From CAZMRW01 sp964568805 (GTDB lineage: Bacteria > Pseudomonadota > Gammaproteobacteria > Methylococcales > Methylomonadaceae), in the NCBI GenBank assembly GCA_964568805.1, contig CAZMRW010000026.1, forward strand, positions 1 through 46,172: a stretch of 46,172 nucleotides of DNA, read 5' to 3'. The position numbers and the translations under genes are program-made. Positions 26,708 through 34,153 of the stretch are shown in pieces; the stretch's first letter is position 1; every line of letters starts with the position of its first letter. The notes beneath the pieces are model-generated. The model searched no databases and was not told where the DNA came from. It worked only from the letters and a program-made list of their open reading frames with translations.

Positions 26708-26803
26708 ATGAAGTCGCTATTCATCGTAGTGCTTATTGCAGCAGTCGTCTATTTTATAAAACGCATCGCCAACAAACCGTCAGCGAGGCCATTCGATGTT
26801 TAA
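26708..26803 (+). CDS. Possible 31-residue single-pass membrane peptide
   Basis: A short frame reading MKSLFIVVLIAAVVYFIKR and on to a TAA, with one strong hydrophobic helix followed by basic residues. Its stop overlaps the start of the downstream esterase by eight bases, so the two could be translationally coupled. The ribosome site is weak. No family is recognised. Confidence 0.35.
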   Translation: MKSLFIVVLIAAVVYFIKRIANKPSARPFDV

Positions 26804-27680
26804 ATCCTATCTGGATAAACTAAGAACAGATTCAGCTTTCCGTAACAGCATTGTTAAATCGCTGTTCTTGCTGCCTATCCTGATAACACTCATTATCTTT
26901 TTCAGCGAAGATAATGACGAGTTCTCTCAAATGGGCAACGCGTCTTACAGTAGCGATAAGATGCAGGCGCGATGCGCTGTTGGTACGCGCCCTGGCGAAT
27001 CGGGGGCGGTCAATGGCGAATCAACAGGTGAAGGCATTAAATACAATTTACGCACGCCGTTGAATTATGATCCCACTATGGCTCATCCATTACTGATGGT
27101 TTATTCACCAGCGCAATCAAACCGGGCAAAAACGGAGAAATCGACCGGACTTACGTTAAAAGCGACGACCGCCGGATTTATAGTCGCTTACGCGGATCAT
27201 CCCGAATTATCGCCAACTTCAACCATCGAACTCGGTACTATTCCCGGATTGATTGCTAAAAAATGGTGTGTTGATGAACAGCGTATTTTTCTTACCGGAC
27301 ATTCTGACGGCGGTACTGCAGCGATGGCGTTGGCGTTTATGGCAGGTACCAAAGATATTCCTGATGCGATTGCACCCAGTGCTGCCGGTATCAATTATCA
27401 GGATTTGCGTGATCGCAAATGTCCTCAGCCCATTCCTGTCATGATCATGCACAGCGCGAATGACCACTTGTTCCCGAAATATGGTGTGCAGTCGTCCGGC
27501 TGGTGGGCGGCTTGTAATCAATGCGAGCCGATACCCGAGAAAATTGAAAATGGCTGCATGGCTTATTCCGGTTGCGCTAATGGTGTAAAGACGTGGTATT
27601 GCGAAGGCGATAAATTGCATGCGCAGTGGCCGGATATTAATGATACTCTGCTGGATTTCTTTGTTTCGGCAGGTCGTTAA
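26796..27680 (+). CDS. PHB-depolymerase / feruloyl-esterase-like alpha/beta hydrolase
   Basis: A 294-residue hydrolase with an N-terminal signal-anchor helix (about 17-40) and a periplasmic catalytic domain. The nucleophile elbow is GHSDGG (Ser about residue 170), the acid likely Asp in HSANDHLFPKYG, and the His in KLHAQWPD near the end. This is the LpqC/poly(3-hydroxybutyrate) depolymerase-like branch, also seen in feruloyl esterases. Several Cys pairs suggest disulfides in the periplasm. A GAGG precedes the ATG. The neighbours (EthD, AhpD-like, LysR) point to uptake and breakdown of an ester-containing compound; the actual substrate is not known. Confidence 0.85.
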   Translation: MFKSYLDKLRTDSAFRNSIVKSLFLLPILITLIIFFSEDNDEFSQMGNASYSSDKMQARCAVGTRPGESGAVNGESTGEGIKYNLRTPLNYDPTMAHPLLMVYSPAQSNRAKTEKSTGLTLKATTAGFIVAYADHPELSPTSTIELGTIPGLIAKKWCVDEQRIFLTGHSDGGTAAMALAFMAGTKDIPDAIAPSAAGINYQDLRDRKCPQPIPVMIMHSANDHLFPKYGVQSSGWWAACNQCEPIPEKIENGCMAYSGCANGVKTWYCEGDKLHAQWPDINDTLLDFFVSAGR

Positions 27681-27726
27681 ACGACACGGACCAGCGCTGA
27701 TAATTGCAGACTTGTCTGGTGCGCTA

Positions 27727-27895
27727 TTATGCCCGACATTTACCTGCTTAAACAGGGCAATGACCCGGAATGGTGAAGCAAATGACCGCTTAGGACGCGT
27801 GGGCTGCCGGACACTCGCGGTCTCTCTGTATGACCGCTTTTCAAGGCTAATCAGTCGTTCACTGGAAACCTGTGTTTGTTTCTAAATGGCCGACA
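27727..27895 (+). repeat. Dispersed repeat, copy A (about 169 bp)
   Basis: The unit starts TTATGC(C/T)(C/T)GACATT and ends CTAAATGGCCGACA. Copy B at 28684-28851 is about 95% identical in the same orientation, with one 1-bp gap. The pair flanks the ParDE-type toxin-antitoxin genes. A shorter copy C lies at 31393-31456. It contains several ATGACCGCTT motifs and no credible gene. Confidence 0.85.
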
Positions 27896-27986
27896 ATGTC
27901 TGTGTTGGTTGATATGAGCCAATGGCCGCTTAGGAGAAACAGAGGGCAATGTTAGTATCTTATTGAAAATAATGATGAATTGGGTA

Positions 27987-28289
27987 TCATGCAAACTTGT
28001 CCTCCCAGTTTTGCCCACCATAGAACAAGCGTAAAATCGTTACACAATCATCATCCACAGCAAATGCAATGGTCACTCGCCGCTCAAATCCTACAATCCG
28101 TAGGCCTGGGCTGATATCGTCGCACCGATGCCCACGTTTCGAGGCTAACTCAAACCCTAAACAATAAGTTTCAATTCGTTCTATGTAAGAGATAGCAATT
28201 TGGAAACCTGCTTTTGCCGCTATCCAATCATAAATTTCAAATATGTCATTTCGAGCCTCCGGTGTAAACACCACCCGCCGACGTTTCAC
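27987..28289 (-). CDS. ParE/RelE-family toxin
   Basis: A 100-residue toxin of the ParE branch: VVFTPEARNDIFEIYDWIAAKAG, then YIERIETYC, GLRIVGFERRVTIAFAVDDDCVTILRLFYGGQNWE. The order of basic patches and the C-terminal ILRLFYGGQ is standard for the family. ParE proteins poison DNA gyrase; RelE relatives cut mRNA at the ribosome, and the sequence does not decide between them with certainty. Its ATG overlaps the antitoxin stop by four bases. The pair is bracketed by two direct repeats. Confidence 0.85.
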   Translation of the reverse strand: MKRRRVVFTPEARNDIFEIYDWIAAKAGFQIAISYIERIETYCLGFELASKRGHRCDDISPGLRIVGFERRVTIAFAVDDDCVTILRLFYGGQNWEDKFA

Positions 28290-28567
28290 GAATTATCTGA
28301 TATCTTGGCGGCATGATGGGCACGCAAGTCGTCGAAAACTTTTTGAGCCTCAATTCCTCGGCTTGGATCGGCCTTAAGAGCATCGTAGGCTGGTACAACT
28401 TCCTTTCGCAGCCAGCGCTCAATAGCCGCATCACGTTCTTGAAGCGCTCTTAAACCGGCACGAATGACTTCGCTTCCCGAGGCATAAGCACCGGAAGCAA
28501 CTTTCTCGTCGATAAAGGCGGTGTGTTCTGAGGGTAGACTAAAAGTTCGTTTTTCAGCACTGGCCAT
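28286..28567 (-). CDS. ParD-type ribbon-helix-helix antitoxin
   Basis: A 93-residue antitoxin. The N-terminal ribbon-helix-helix (KRTFSLPSEHTAFIDEKVASGAYASGSEVIRAGLRALQERD) binds DNA; the C-terminal acidic tail neutralises the toxin. The start is the ATG at 28567 with AGGGG upstream; an open extension further upstream crosses the operator and is not used. It is likely autoregulated through the palindrome at 28596-28614. Confidence 0.85.
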   Translation of the reverse strand: MASAEKRTFSLPSEHTAFIDEKVASGAYASGSEVIRAGLRALQERDAAIERWLRKEVVPAYDALKADPSRGIEAQKVFDDLRAHHAAKISDNS

Positions 28568-28595
28568 AATAAAACCCCTGAAAGTTAGAAAAATA

Positions 28596-28614
28596 GGTAT
28601 GAATAAATCATACC
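28596..28614. promoter_or_regulatory. Palindromic operator of the ParDE-type operon
   Basis: GGTATGA-ATAAA-TCATACC is a perfect 7-bp-arm inverted repeat 29 bp upstream of the antitoxin start. It suits ribbon-helix-helix autoregulation. Confidence 0.65.
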
Positions 28615-28683
28615 AAATCAATTCATCCCTCTCAAGGGTTAAATAAATTCTCCCCTCACAATCGCAACTAAATTAAACTTCCG

Positions 28684-28851
28684 TTATGCCTGACATTCAC
28701 ATGCTTAAATAGGGCAATGACCCGGAATGGTGAAGTAAATGACCGCTTAGGACGCGTGGCTGCCGAACACTCGCGGTCTCTCTGTATGACCGCTTTTCAA
28801 AGCTAATCAGTCGTTCACTGGAAACCTGTGTTAGTTTCTAAATGGCCGACA
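28684..28851 (+). repeat. Dispersed repeat, copy B (168 bp)
   Basis: Direct repeat of 27727-27895, about 95% identical with a 1-bp deletion (GGG to GG). It lies upstream of the toxin-antitoxin promoter, so copies A and B frame that locus in the same orientation. Confidence 0.85.
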
Positions 28852-29182
28852 GCTGTTATTCGTCAGCTTCACAAATCTAATTCTCAATACCGGCCATTCA
28901 GATTTGAAATATTTTTACGAGATCACAGTTGTCACCCGACCCCTTGCTGTCTGTTACCTTTGGTCATTTAACGTTTATTCGACATCAGTAAACGGATATA
29001 CTGTATCCGCGACGAATCTTGTCTCAGGCTTAAACTTACTGCATATTACTGGATCTATATATCACCTTATTTTAGGATGATAGGCCCTTAGCATATCTAG
29101 CTAACATCATAGATTTTTTGCAAAGAAAAGTTAGAATGTGGATGATATTCGGTAACCATATATTACTGGTAAGCCATCATTG
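28852..29182. other. Gene-free stretch before the DUF2971 gene
   Basis: AT-rich sequence of about 330 bp with no open frame worth calling. It should hold the promoter of the DUF2971 gene; no near-consensus pair of boxes was seen. Confidence 0.35.
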
Positions 29183-30229
29183 ATGCTTCAAATCCACTTC
29201 TCGCTGGAAATCCCGACAACTCTGCAATCTATGCCAACGCCAGTCAGTAAAGCGTATAACGAACTCTTCCACTACACGACTTCCGCTGGCCTGGCAGGAA
29301 TAATATCCAGCGATTGCCTATGGGCGACACATGCCGCCTTCCTGAATGACGCCGAAGAAATGACCCACTTCTTCGACGTGCGACTACACGACATTGTTCT
29401 TGCTGAAGCTCGCGCGTACGCCAAAGAGTTGGCACAAGACCCTCAAATTGAGCAAGATATGAATGCCGAGGGCGGGATAGAAAAGCTTGCGCAGGATCAA
29501 GCGGCACAACTGGTAAGTTGGCTTCGTTCCACCACACTTTCAGTCAATGAACCGCATATCTTTTCGCTTAGCGCCGTCCCGAACAATCGAATTCGGCACA
29601 GTGGTCTATTGAGTCAGTGGCGCGGATATGGTAATGACGGGGGGTACGCTATCGTCTTTGATACCAAAAAATTGGAACATCTCCTCGATCTTGAGGCCCA
29701 TTCACATCACTATCAACATGTCCAGTGGGGCGACGTCTACTACTACGGCATTGACCCAGCAGCTCAACCGTCCTCTGGTGACGTTGCCGAGTCAGAAGAA
29801 GTGTTGCGAGCCGGGATTGCCAAGCTGATCCGTAGCAACACTGTGGAGGAGCCTGGAGAGTTCTACCAAGCCATTTCGAGCCTGTCTTGCTTATACAAGC
29901 ACTGGGGTTTTCAAGAAGAGCGCGAAGTCAGGGTTGTGGTAATCCCGGTCATAGAAAATGTCGCAAGGCTGGCTGCTACTGACGGTGAAGCAAGACCAAG
30001 GAAAACGATTAAGACGTTTCAACGAGGCGGCCTATCCGTACCCTACCTCGAACTCTTCGCAAGACAGCAGACTGATAAAATAAAGTCACGACTACCCATT
30101 AAGAGAGTAATTGTTGGCCCCCACAGAGACAGAGTTTTGCGCAAGCGAGCCGTAGAGCATCTGCTTGTGTCAAATGGCTACGACGGAGTCCTGGTAGTCT
30201 GTTCCGGGATTCCATATATAGGTCGATGA
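29183..30229 (+). CDS. DUF2971 domain protein
   Basis: A 348-residue protein matching the DUF2971 pattern: LFHYTTSAGLAGIISSDCLWATHAAFLNDAEEM at the N-terminus, FSLSAVPNN then LLSQWRGYGNDGGYAIVFD in the middle, and LYKHWGFQEEREVRVVV. The HYTxxxGLxxI and E-x-EVR motifs recall enzymes that handle NAD or nucleotides, but no activity is established by sequence. DUF2971 genes often occur in accessory regions, and here it lies beside a toxin-antitoxin pair and repeats. The start is uncertain: ATG at 29183 or ATG at 29231; neither has a strong ribosome site. Confidence 0.82.
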   Translation: MLQIHFSLEIPTTLQSMPTPVSKAYNELFHYTTSAGLAGIISSDCLWATHAAFLNDAEEMTHFFDVRLHDIVLAEARAYAKELAQDPQIEQDMNAEGGIEKLAQDQAAQLVSWLRSTTLSVNEPHIFSLSAVPNNRIRHSGLLSQWRGYGNDGGYAIVFDTKKLEHLLDLEAHSHHYQHVQWGDVYYYGIDPAAQPSSGDVAESEEVLRAGIAKLIRSNTVEEPGEFYQAISSLSCLYKHWGFQEEREVRVVVIPVIENVARLAATDGEARPRKTIKTFQRGGLSVPYLELFARQQTDKIKSRLPIKRVIVGPHRDRVLRKRAVEHLLVSNGYDGVLVVCSGIPYIGR

Positions 30230-30464
30230 GCGCGCTGCCTCTAAACCTTCGATCTGCTCACTCTGGCCTAAAGCCTCCGTTCTCGGCTTCTCAAGCGTTA
30301 CACATGACCGCTTTCCGAAATTGACCAGCACATTCCGGTCACTCAGATATTTTTAAAGTGATAACGTTTGCCGTAACTCGCAGTCATTTAACGAATCGAG
30401 GTTGATAACTTTGGGCAACTGCGTCCTTACCGGACTTTCCGGTCGCAGAGCGAGTCAGGCAGGG
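30230..30464. other. Intergenic region with an ATGACCGCTT repeat trace and a nested hairpin
   Basis: Near 30303 a short ATGACCGCTTT segment with TGACCAGC and CGGTCACT resembles part of the dispersed repeats. At 30419-30448 CTGCG and CGCAG enclose ACCGG-ACTTT-CCGGT, a strong structured element between convergent genes. It has no T run, so it is not a classical terminator. Confidence 0.45.
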
Positions 30465-31196
30465 TTATTGAGATAGTTCGTTAGCAAGAGCTCGTAATAA
30501 TTTCGCGCCGTCGCCGCGCCATGCACTGCCGTGCATACACCCAAGCGTTTCTGGTCCGGTGGACGCCAATTTTTCCAGCATATCGCGGGCGTATTTGGTA
30601 TGAGAAAAATAATCCATCTTGTGGCGGAATGCTTCACTGGGACCTAGAATATCCGACTCAGTGAGGGCGGGGAGATTGGCGCCGCCTTGCGTGAAAAGGT
30701 CGCCGCACAGCAGTGTCTTTGTTTGTTCTTCGATCAGGAAACCACATTCCCATGCGTGCGGCAGATGGGGTGCGTCGAGCCACCGTAAGGAATGTCTGCC
30801 AAGCGAAATCATCTCCCCGTCCGCAAGCGCGCGTGCTGGCCGGTCAGCAAGGTCGTTGACGGATACCAAAGCCGCGACTGTGCCGCATAGGGGCGACGAT
30901 TGCGGGGCTACAGCCAGCCATTCGTTGAGTGATCCGCACTCGTCCGCCTCAATATGCGAAAAGGCAATGAAACGAAGGCGTTCCACCGGCAACACGCTGG
31001 CAACCGCCTCTCGAACCAAAGAAAACATCTTTCGTGGTCCTGTATGGAAAATCAGTGGTTCATCGTCAAGAATGAGGTATTGGTTAAATGAGAATCCTCC
31101 CGACATGCCTTCAAAAATGACCGGTGTATTAATACGATAAATTTCATCAGCAACCTCTTGGATATTCGTTCCCGACTGCTTATTCGTTATGACCAT
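30465..31196 (-). CDS. ODP-type di-iron metallo-beta-lactamase-fold protein
   Basis: A 243-residue stand-alone protein of the flavodiiron-type metallo-beta-lactamase branch. The di-iron ligands are all visible: H81-x-E83-x-D85 (SHIEADECGS), H144 (APHLPHAWE), D166 (LLCGDLFTQGG) and H222 (GCMHGSAWRGD). The HxExD pattern, instead of HxHxDH, marks oxygen- or NO-reducing di-iron centres and the oxygen-sensing ODP proteins. There is no flavodoxin domain, so an electron donor or a sensing role must come from elsewhere. It is convergent with the DUF2971 gene. Confidence 0.85.
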   Translation of the reverse strand: MVITNKQSGTNIQEVADEIYRINTPVIFEGMSGGFSFNQYLILDDEPLIFHTGPRKMFSLVREAVASVLPVERLRFIAFSHIEADECGSLNEWLAVAPQSSPLCGTVAALVSVNDLADRPARALADGEMISLGRHSLRWLDAPHLPHAWECGFLIEEQTKTLLCGDLFTQGGANLPALTESDILGPSEAFRHKMDYFSHTKYARDMLEKLASTGPETLGCMHGSAWRGDGAKLLRALANELSQ

Positions 31197-31377
31197 TTTT
31201 CATGCTCCTACGATTAAAGTAAACGTCAATGCACATTAAGCAATGCTGCTCAACCAATTCTTCTAGCGGACTGACCAAAGCAGTGAGTAGCTCAGCGGTC
31301 CAGCTGGCATAATAATCGGCTAGCTGGTGGAAGTCCAACCATTGCCCTGTAAAAAGAGAAGATGGAGGCGAAGGCAA
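31180..31377 (-). pseudogene. Possible 3' gene remnant ahead of the di-iron protein
   Basis: A 65-codon frame that overlaps the start of the di-iron protein by 17 bases. The segment WLDFHQLADYYASWTAELLTALVSPLEELVEQHCLMCIDVYF looks protein-like, but its only start is a TTG and the dispersed repeat copy C begins 16 bp upstream. It may be the tail of a gene whose front was lost at the repeat. No family is recognised. Confidence 0.3.
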
Positions 31378-31392
31378 GGGTGGCGGCCTCTA

Positions 31393-31456
31393 AATGACCG
31401 CTTTTAAAGGATGACCAGCCGTTCAATGGAAACCTGTGTTTGTTTCTAAATGGCCG
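31393..31456 (+). repeat. Dispersed repeat, copy C (64 bp, partial)
   Basis: It matches the last ~64 bp of copies A and B: ATGACCGCTTTT, then GTTCAxTGGAAACCTGTGTT, then TCTAAATGGCCG. It is more diverged in the middle. Confidence 0.8.
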
Positions 31457-31868
31457 TTATGCCAGTTAGTTCGCTAGAAGAGACTGTCCGCTTTCCGTGG
31501 TATTAATCGTCCCATAAGTTTCTGCACTTTCCCGATTCCAGCATTGGAGTTAAAAAACATGTTTTTAAACTCCGCGGCATGCGATTACTTATGAAACAAT
31601 TAATACAGGCGTTGATTCGCGGCAGTCACTATCCTGGTCAGCGCCAGGAATCGATTCCTGGCCTGAGCCTGGCCGGTATTCATCCACTCGCCCAGCGGCG
31701 TCTCCAGCTTCAGCAGAAATGCGTCGAAGACCTTGGCTCTATTGGCTTTTATAGCTTCATAACATATCAAAATTGGATATGGATCAAACTGATGCGCTCG
31801 CAAGAGGGTGAGCGATACAACATAGAATGTGTATAATAGCGGCTAATCAGTCGGGCTAGCCAGCAAAT
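31457..31868. other. Gene-poor stretch with a 20-bp perfect palindrome and a -10 box
   Basis: No convincing gene. It contains GCCAGGAATCGATTCCTGGC (31643-31662), a perfect 20-bp palindrome flanked by further CCTGG motifs, and a TATAAT (31832-31837) about 30 bp before the small frame that precedes the sensor kinase. Open frames across 31579-31836 lack family features. Confidence 0.45.
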
Positions 31869-31982
31869 ATGTCGGATGAGCGTTTGGATTTTTCGATGCT
31901 GGAAATGAATTTTTATGCAGTGCGCCATCCCAAATCGATTGTTGGAGAGACACATTTGACGTTCAAACGCGTAATTCAATGA
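31869..31982 (+). CDS. Possible 37-residue leader peptide of the sensor locus
   Basis: A short frame beginning MSDERLDFSMLEMNFYAVR, whose TGA overlaps the ATG of the first kinase by four bases (ATGA), with a TATAAT box about 30 bp upstream. The ribosome site is weak. The overlap suggests translational coupling. It could be a leader peptide or chance. Confidence 0.35.
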   Translation: MSDERLDFSMLEMNFYAVRHPKSIVGETHLTFKRVIQ

Positions 31983-33535
31983 AAGAGTTCATTACCAACT
32001 TTGTTCTGGATATGATCAGAAAACCGGGACTGTCGAGATGGGTGTCGATAGCGAGGGAGTGGTTTAACAAGCTTTTCAGCCGGATTAAATTCAAAAATAT
32101 TCTGTCATTAAAATACCTCATCGTTTTAGGCTTTGTCATTGCCGTTATCCCGCTGTTTTTGGCCGTCATGTATGCCGCATTTGGCATGCGCGAAACCTCG
32201 GCATTGGGCAGAACCATCAATTCGCAGGTCTTCGTGCAGACCAAAACCATACGCCTGGTTTTGCAAAAGACTGCCGATATTGAGCGCAAGGCCAGATTGT
32301 TTGTTCTGCTGTCAGACCCGGTCCTGCGTCAACCTTATGAACGGCAATCGTATGAAACTGCACGGGCATCGTTCAAACAGGCCTTGAACGAGTTATTAAA
32401 ACTAAATGTCGCGAACAAAATCGCTCTGCTGGTCAACGAATTATCTGAAAAGGAAAACCTGATTTATCAACAGATCATCGGTTCGACGGCTGGCGAGAAT
32501 CCTGTTTTGCCGGTCGATGAGGCATTCCGCGGGCTGCGCGAATCTTCCAACCTCCTTTCGCGCGAATTCGAGAGTCACGTCGATCATGAGTTCAATGAAT
32601 TGCGCCAGCGGTCGGAATCCCTGGAACAGGGGCTGTTAGTCAAGGCCGCGGTCTTGTTGTTAATCTCCTTCACATTTATCGCAACTTTATTGGCTGTACT
32701 GTCGCGATCCCTGCGGCAACTGGATGCATCGATCCGCCGGTTGGGATCGGGGCGACTCGAAGAACCGATAGCCGTGACTGGTCCTGCGGATCTGCGCTAT
32801 CTGGGCGATCGTCTGGAATGGCTGCGCACGTATTTGATGGAACTGGAGCTTTCGAAACAGCAGTTGATTCACAATGTGGCCCGCGAGATCGAACTGCCGT
32901 TGCAGGGAATTCACGAAGGCGTGGAACTGCTTGCCAACGAGACTGACGAAGAACCGGGCAGTGCGCGACAGGACATCGCACGGAGCCTGAGCGCCAATGT
33001 TGAAAAGCTGAAAACAGTGTCCGGGGAATTGGCTCGTTATAGTCAAATCAACTCGAAGCCGGAAATGAACCTCAAGGGAGCCGTCAATATGAAGGATTTG
33101 CTTGAATCGGTCATCAAGGATTTTCAAGCACCCCTTCAGGCGAAATCAATTACCCTGAAAAAGCTGGTAAGGCCAATCGAGATTTCAGGCATCCACGATC
33201 AATTGCGAAACATTATCGAGCAGTTGTTGTCGAATGCGGTGAAATATTCACCCGCGGGCGGCGAAATACGCATCATGCTTCGTGATTCGGGCACGCAGAT
33301 GGAATTGGAAGTTGAAGATGAGGGGCCGGGTATCGAACCCGATGAACGTTTTCAGGTATTCGAACCTTTTTTCCGTGGCAAAGCCGCCCAGGGCGGCGAT
33401 AATGTCGAAGGCCCCGGTATGGGACTGGCTATTGTTAAAGAATATGTCGCCAATCACCAGGGAAAAGTCGAAATTATTGACTCAAGACAAGATCAGCATG
33501 GGGCCCGCATCCGTGTTCAAATACCACTGACCTGA
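31979..33535 (+). CDS. GlrK-like sensor kinase lacking the phosphoacceptor histidine
   Basis: A 518-residue membrane sensor: TM helices at about 46-66 and 222-241, a four-helix periplasmic region between them, and a HAMP-like linker. The DHp region reads LIHNVAREIELPLQGIHEGVELL, which aligns to the GlrK/QseE HVSHELKTPL box with Arg302 in place of the His and Lys-Thr changed to Glu-Leu. The ATPase domain is intact: N box NIIEQLLSNAVKYSP, G1 DEGPGIEPDE, F box FEPFFRG, G2 GPGMGLAIVK. It should bind ATP but not phosphorylate itself at the normal site. A QseG-like gene follows, as in glrK loci. It likely acts as a partner or modulator of the second kinase. Confidence 0.88.
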   Translation: MKEFITNFVLDMIRKPGLSRWVSIAREWFNKLFSRIKFKNILSLKYLIVLGFVIAVIPLFLAVMYAAFGMRETSALGRTINSQVFVQTKTIRLVLQKTADIERKARLFVLLSDPVLRQPYERQSYETARASFKQALNELLKLNVANKIALLVNELSEKENLIYQQIIGSTAGENPVLPVDEAFRGLRESSNLLSREFESHVDHEFNELRQRSESLEQGLLVKAAVLLLISFTFIATLLAVLSRSLRQLDASIRRLGSGRLEEPIAVTGPADLRYLGDRLEWLRTYLMELELSKQQLIHNVAREIELPLQGIHEGVELLANETDEEPGSARQDIARSLSANVEKLKTVSGELARYSQINSKPEMNLKGAVNMKDLLESVIKDFQAPLQAKSITLKKLVRPIEISGIHDQLRNIIEQLLSNAVKYSPAGGEIRIMLRDSGTQMELEVEDEGPGIEPDERFQVFEPFFRGKAAQGGDNVEGPGMGLAIVKEYVANHQGKVEIIDSRQDQHGARIRVQIPLT

Positions 33536-33566
33536 GAAACCAGAACAATAGGGAACCACTATCTCA

Positions 33567-34148
33567 ATGCTGTCATTACTTTCTATTCGCAAGCTAAACT
33601 TGGCATTCAGCCTTTTGCTGCTGGCCGGCTGCGCCCAGTACAATTCCGGGTTGTATGGTTATTCAAGCCCTTATAACGACCCCTATCTACAGTCTGACTT
33701 TGATGAGCTGCTGGGTTTCGGAGCGAACATGGCGCAAATACCACCCTCGTCACGAGCCGAGGTGTGCGGCATTTTAATGAAGCGCCAAAAAAATTCTTCT
33801 GCTCCCGAAGCGGGGATTCAGTTGCATCTGCTGGTAGGGCGCTTGTTTTCCGACGCCTGTGGCGACATTCCCGGAATTCTAAATGGGGTTGGCTCCATCC
33901 CGGCAAGCCGCCTGTCCGATGAACGGATGCGGAGACTTGTCGCCATTCACACGGAAGCTTTAAAGCGTTTGAACAGTCAATCAAGAAAGCTCGGTTATCT
34001 GGAGCGCAAACATAAAACAGTGCAAAACGTACTTGAATCGAAAGATGCAAGTGGATCTAAGAAGGATGAAAACCGTCTTCTACGGGAAAAATTGGAAGCC
34101 ATTCGATCCATGGAAAAACATCTGGATGAGAGCGGCGACATAAATTAG
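33567..34148 (+). CDS. QseG/YfhG-like outer-membrane lipoprotein
   Basis: A 193-residue lipoprotein (signal peptide ending LLLAGCAQY, Cys about 22). The mature part has a conserved-looking start (SRAEVCGILMKRQK, LHLLVGRLFSDACGDI) and a C-terminal coiled coil. In E. coli, qseG lies between glrK and glrR and helps signal at the envelope. The position here, directly after a GlrK-like gene, supports the assignment; the sequence match alone is weak. It lies 31 bp from the first kinase and 5 bp from the second, so all are probably one operon. Confidence 0.68.
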   Translation: MLSLLSIRKLNLAFSLLLLAGCAQYNSGLYGYSSPYNDPYLQSDFDELLGFGANMAQIPPSSRAEVCGILMKRQKNSSAPEAGIQLHLLVGRLFSDACGDIPGILNGVGSIPASRLSDERMRRLVAIHTEALKRLNSQSRKLGYLERKHKTVQNVLESKDASGSKKDENRLLREKLEAIRSMEKHLDESGDIN

Positions 34149-34153
34149 ATCGC

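Noticed and set aside
30419..30448. Terminator between the DUF2971 and di-iron genes
   Set aside because: The nested hairpin is strong but has no T run on either strand.
31579..31836. Frames on both strands across the palindrome region
   Set aside because: Neither strand has a ribosome site or family pattern; the sequence is dominated by inverted repeats.
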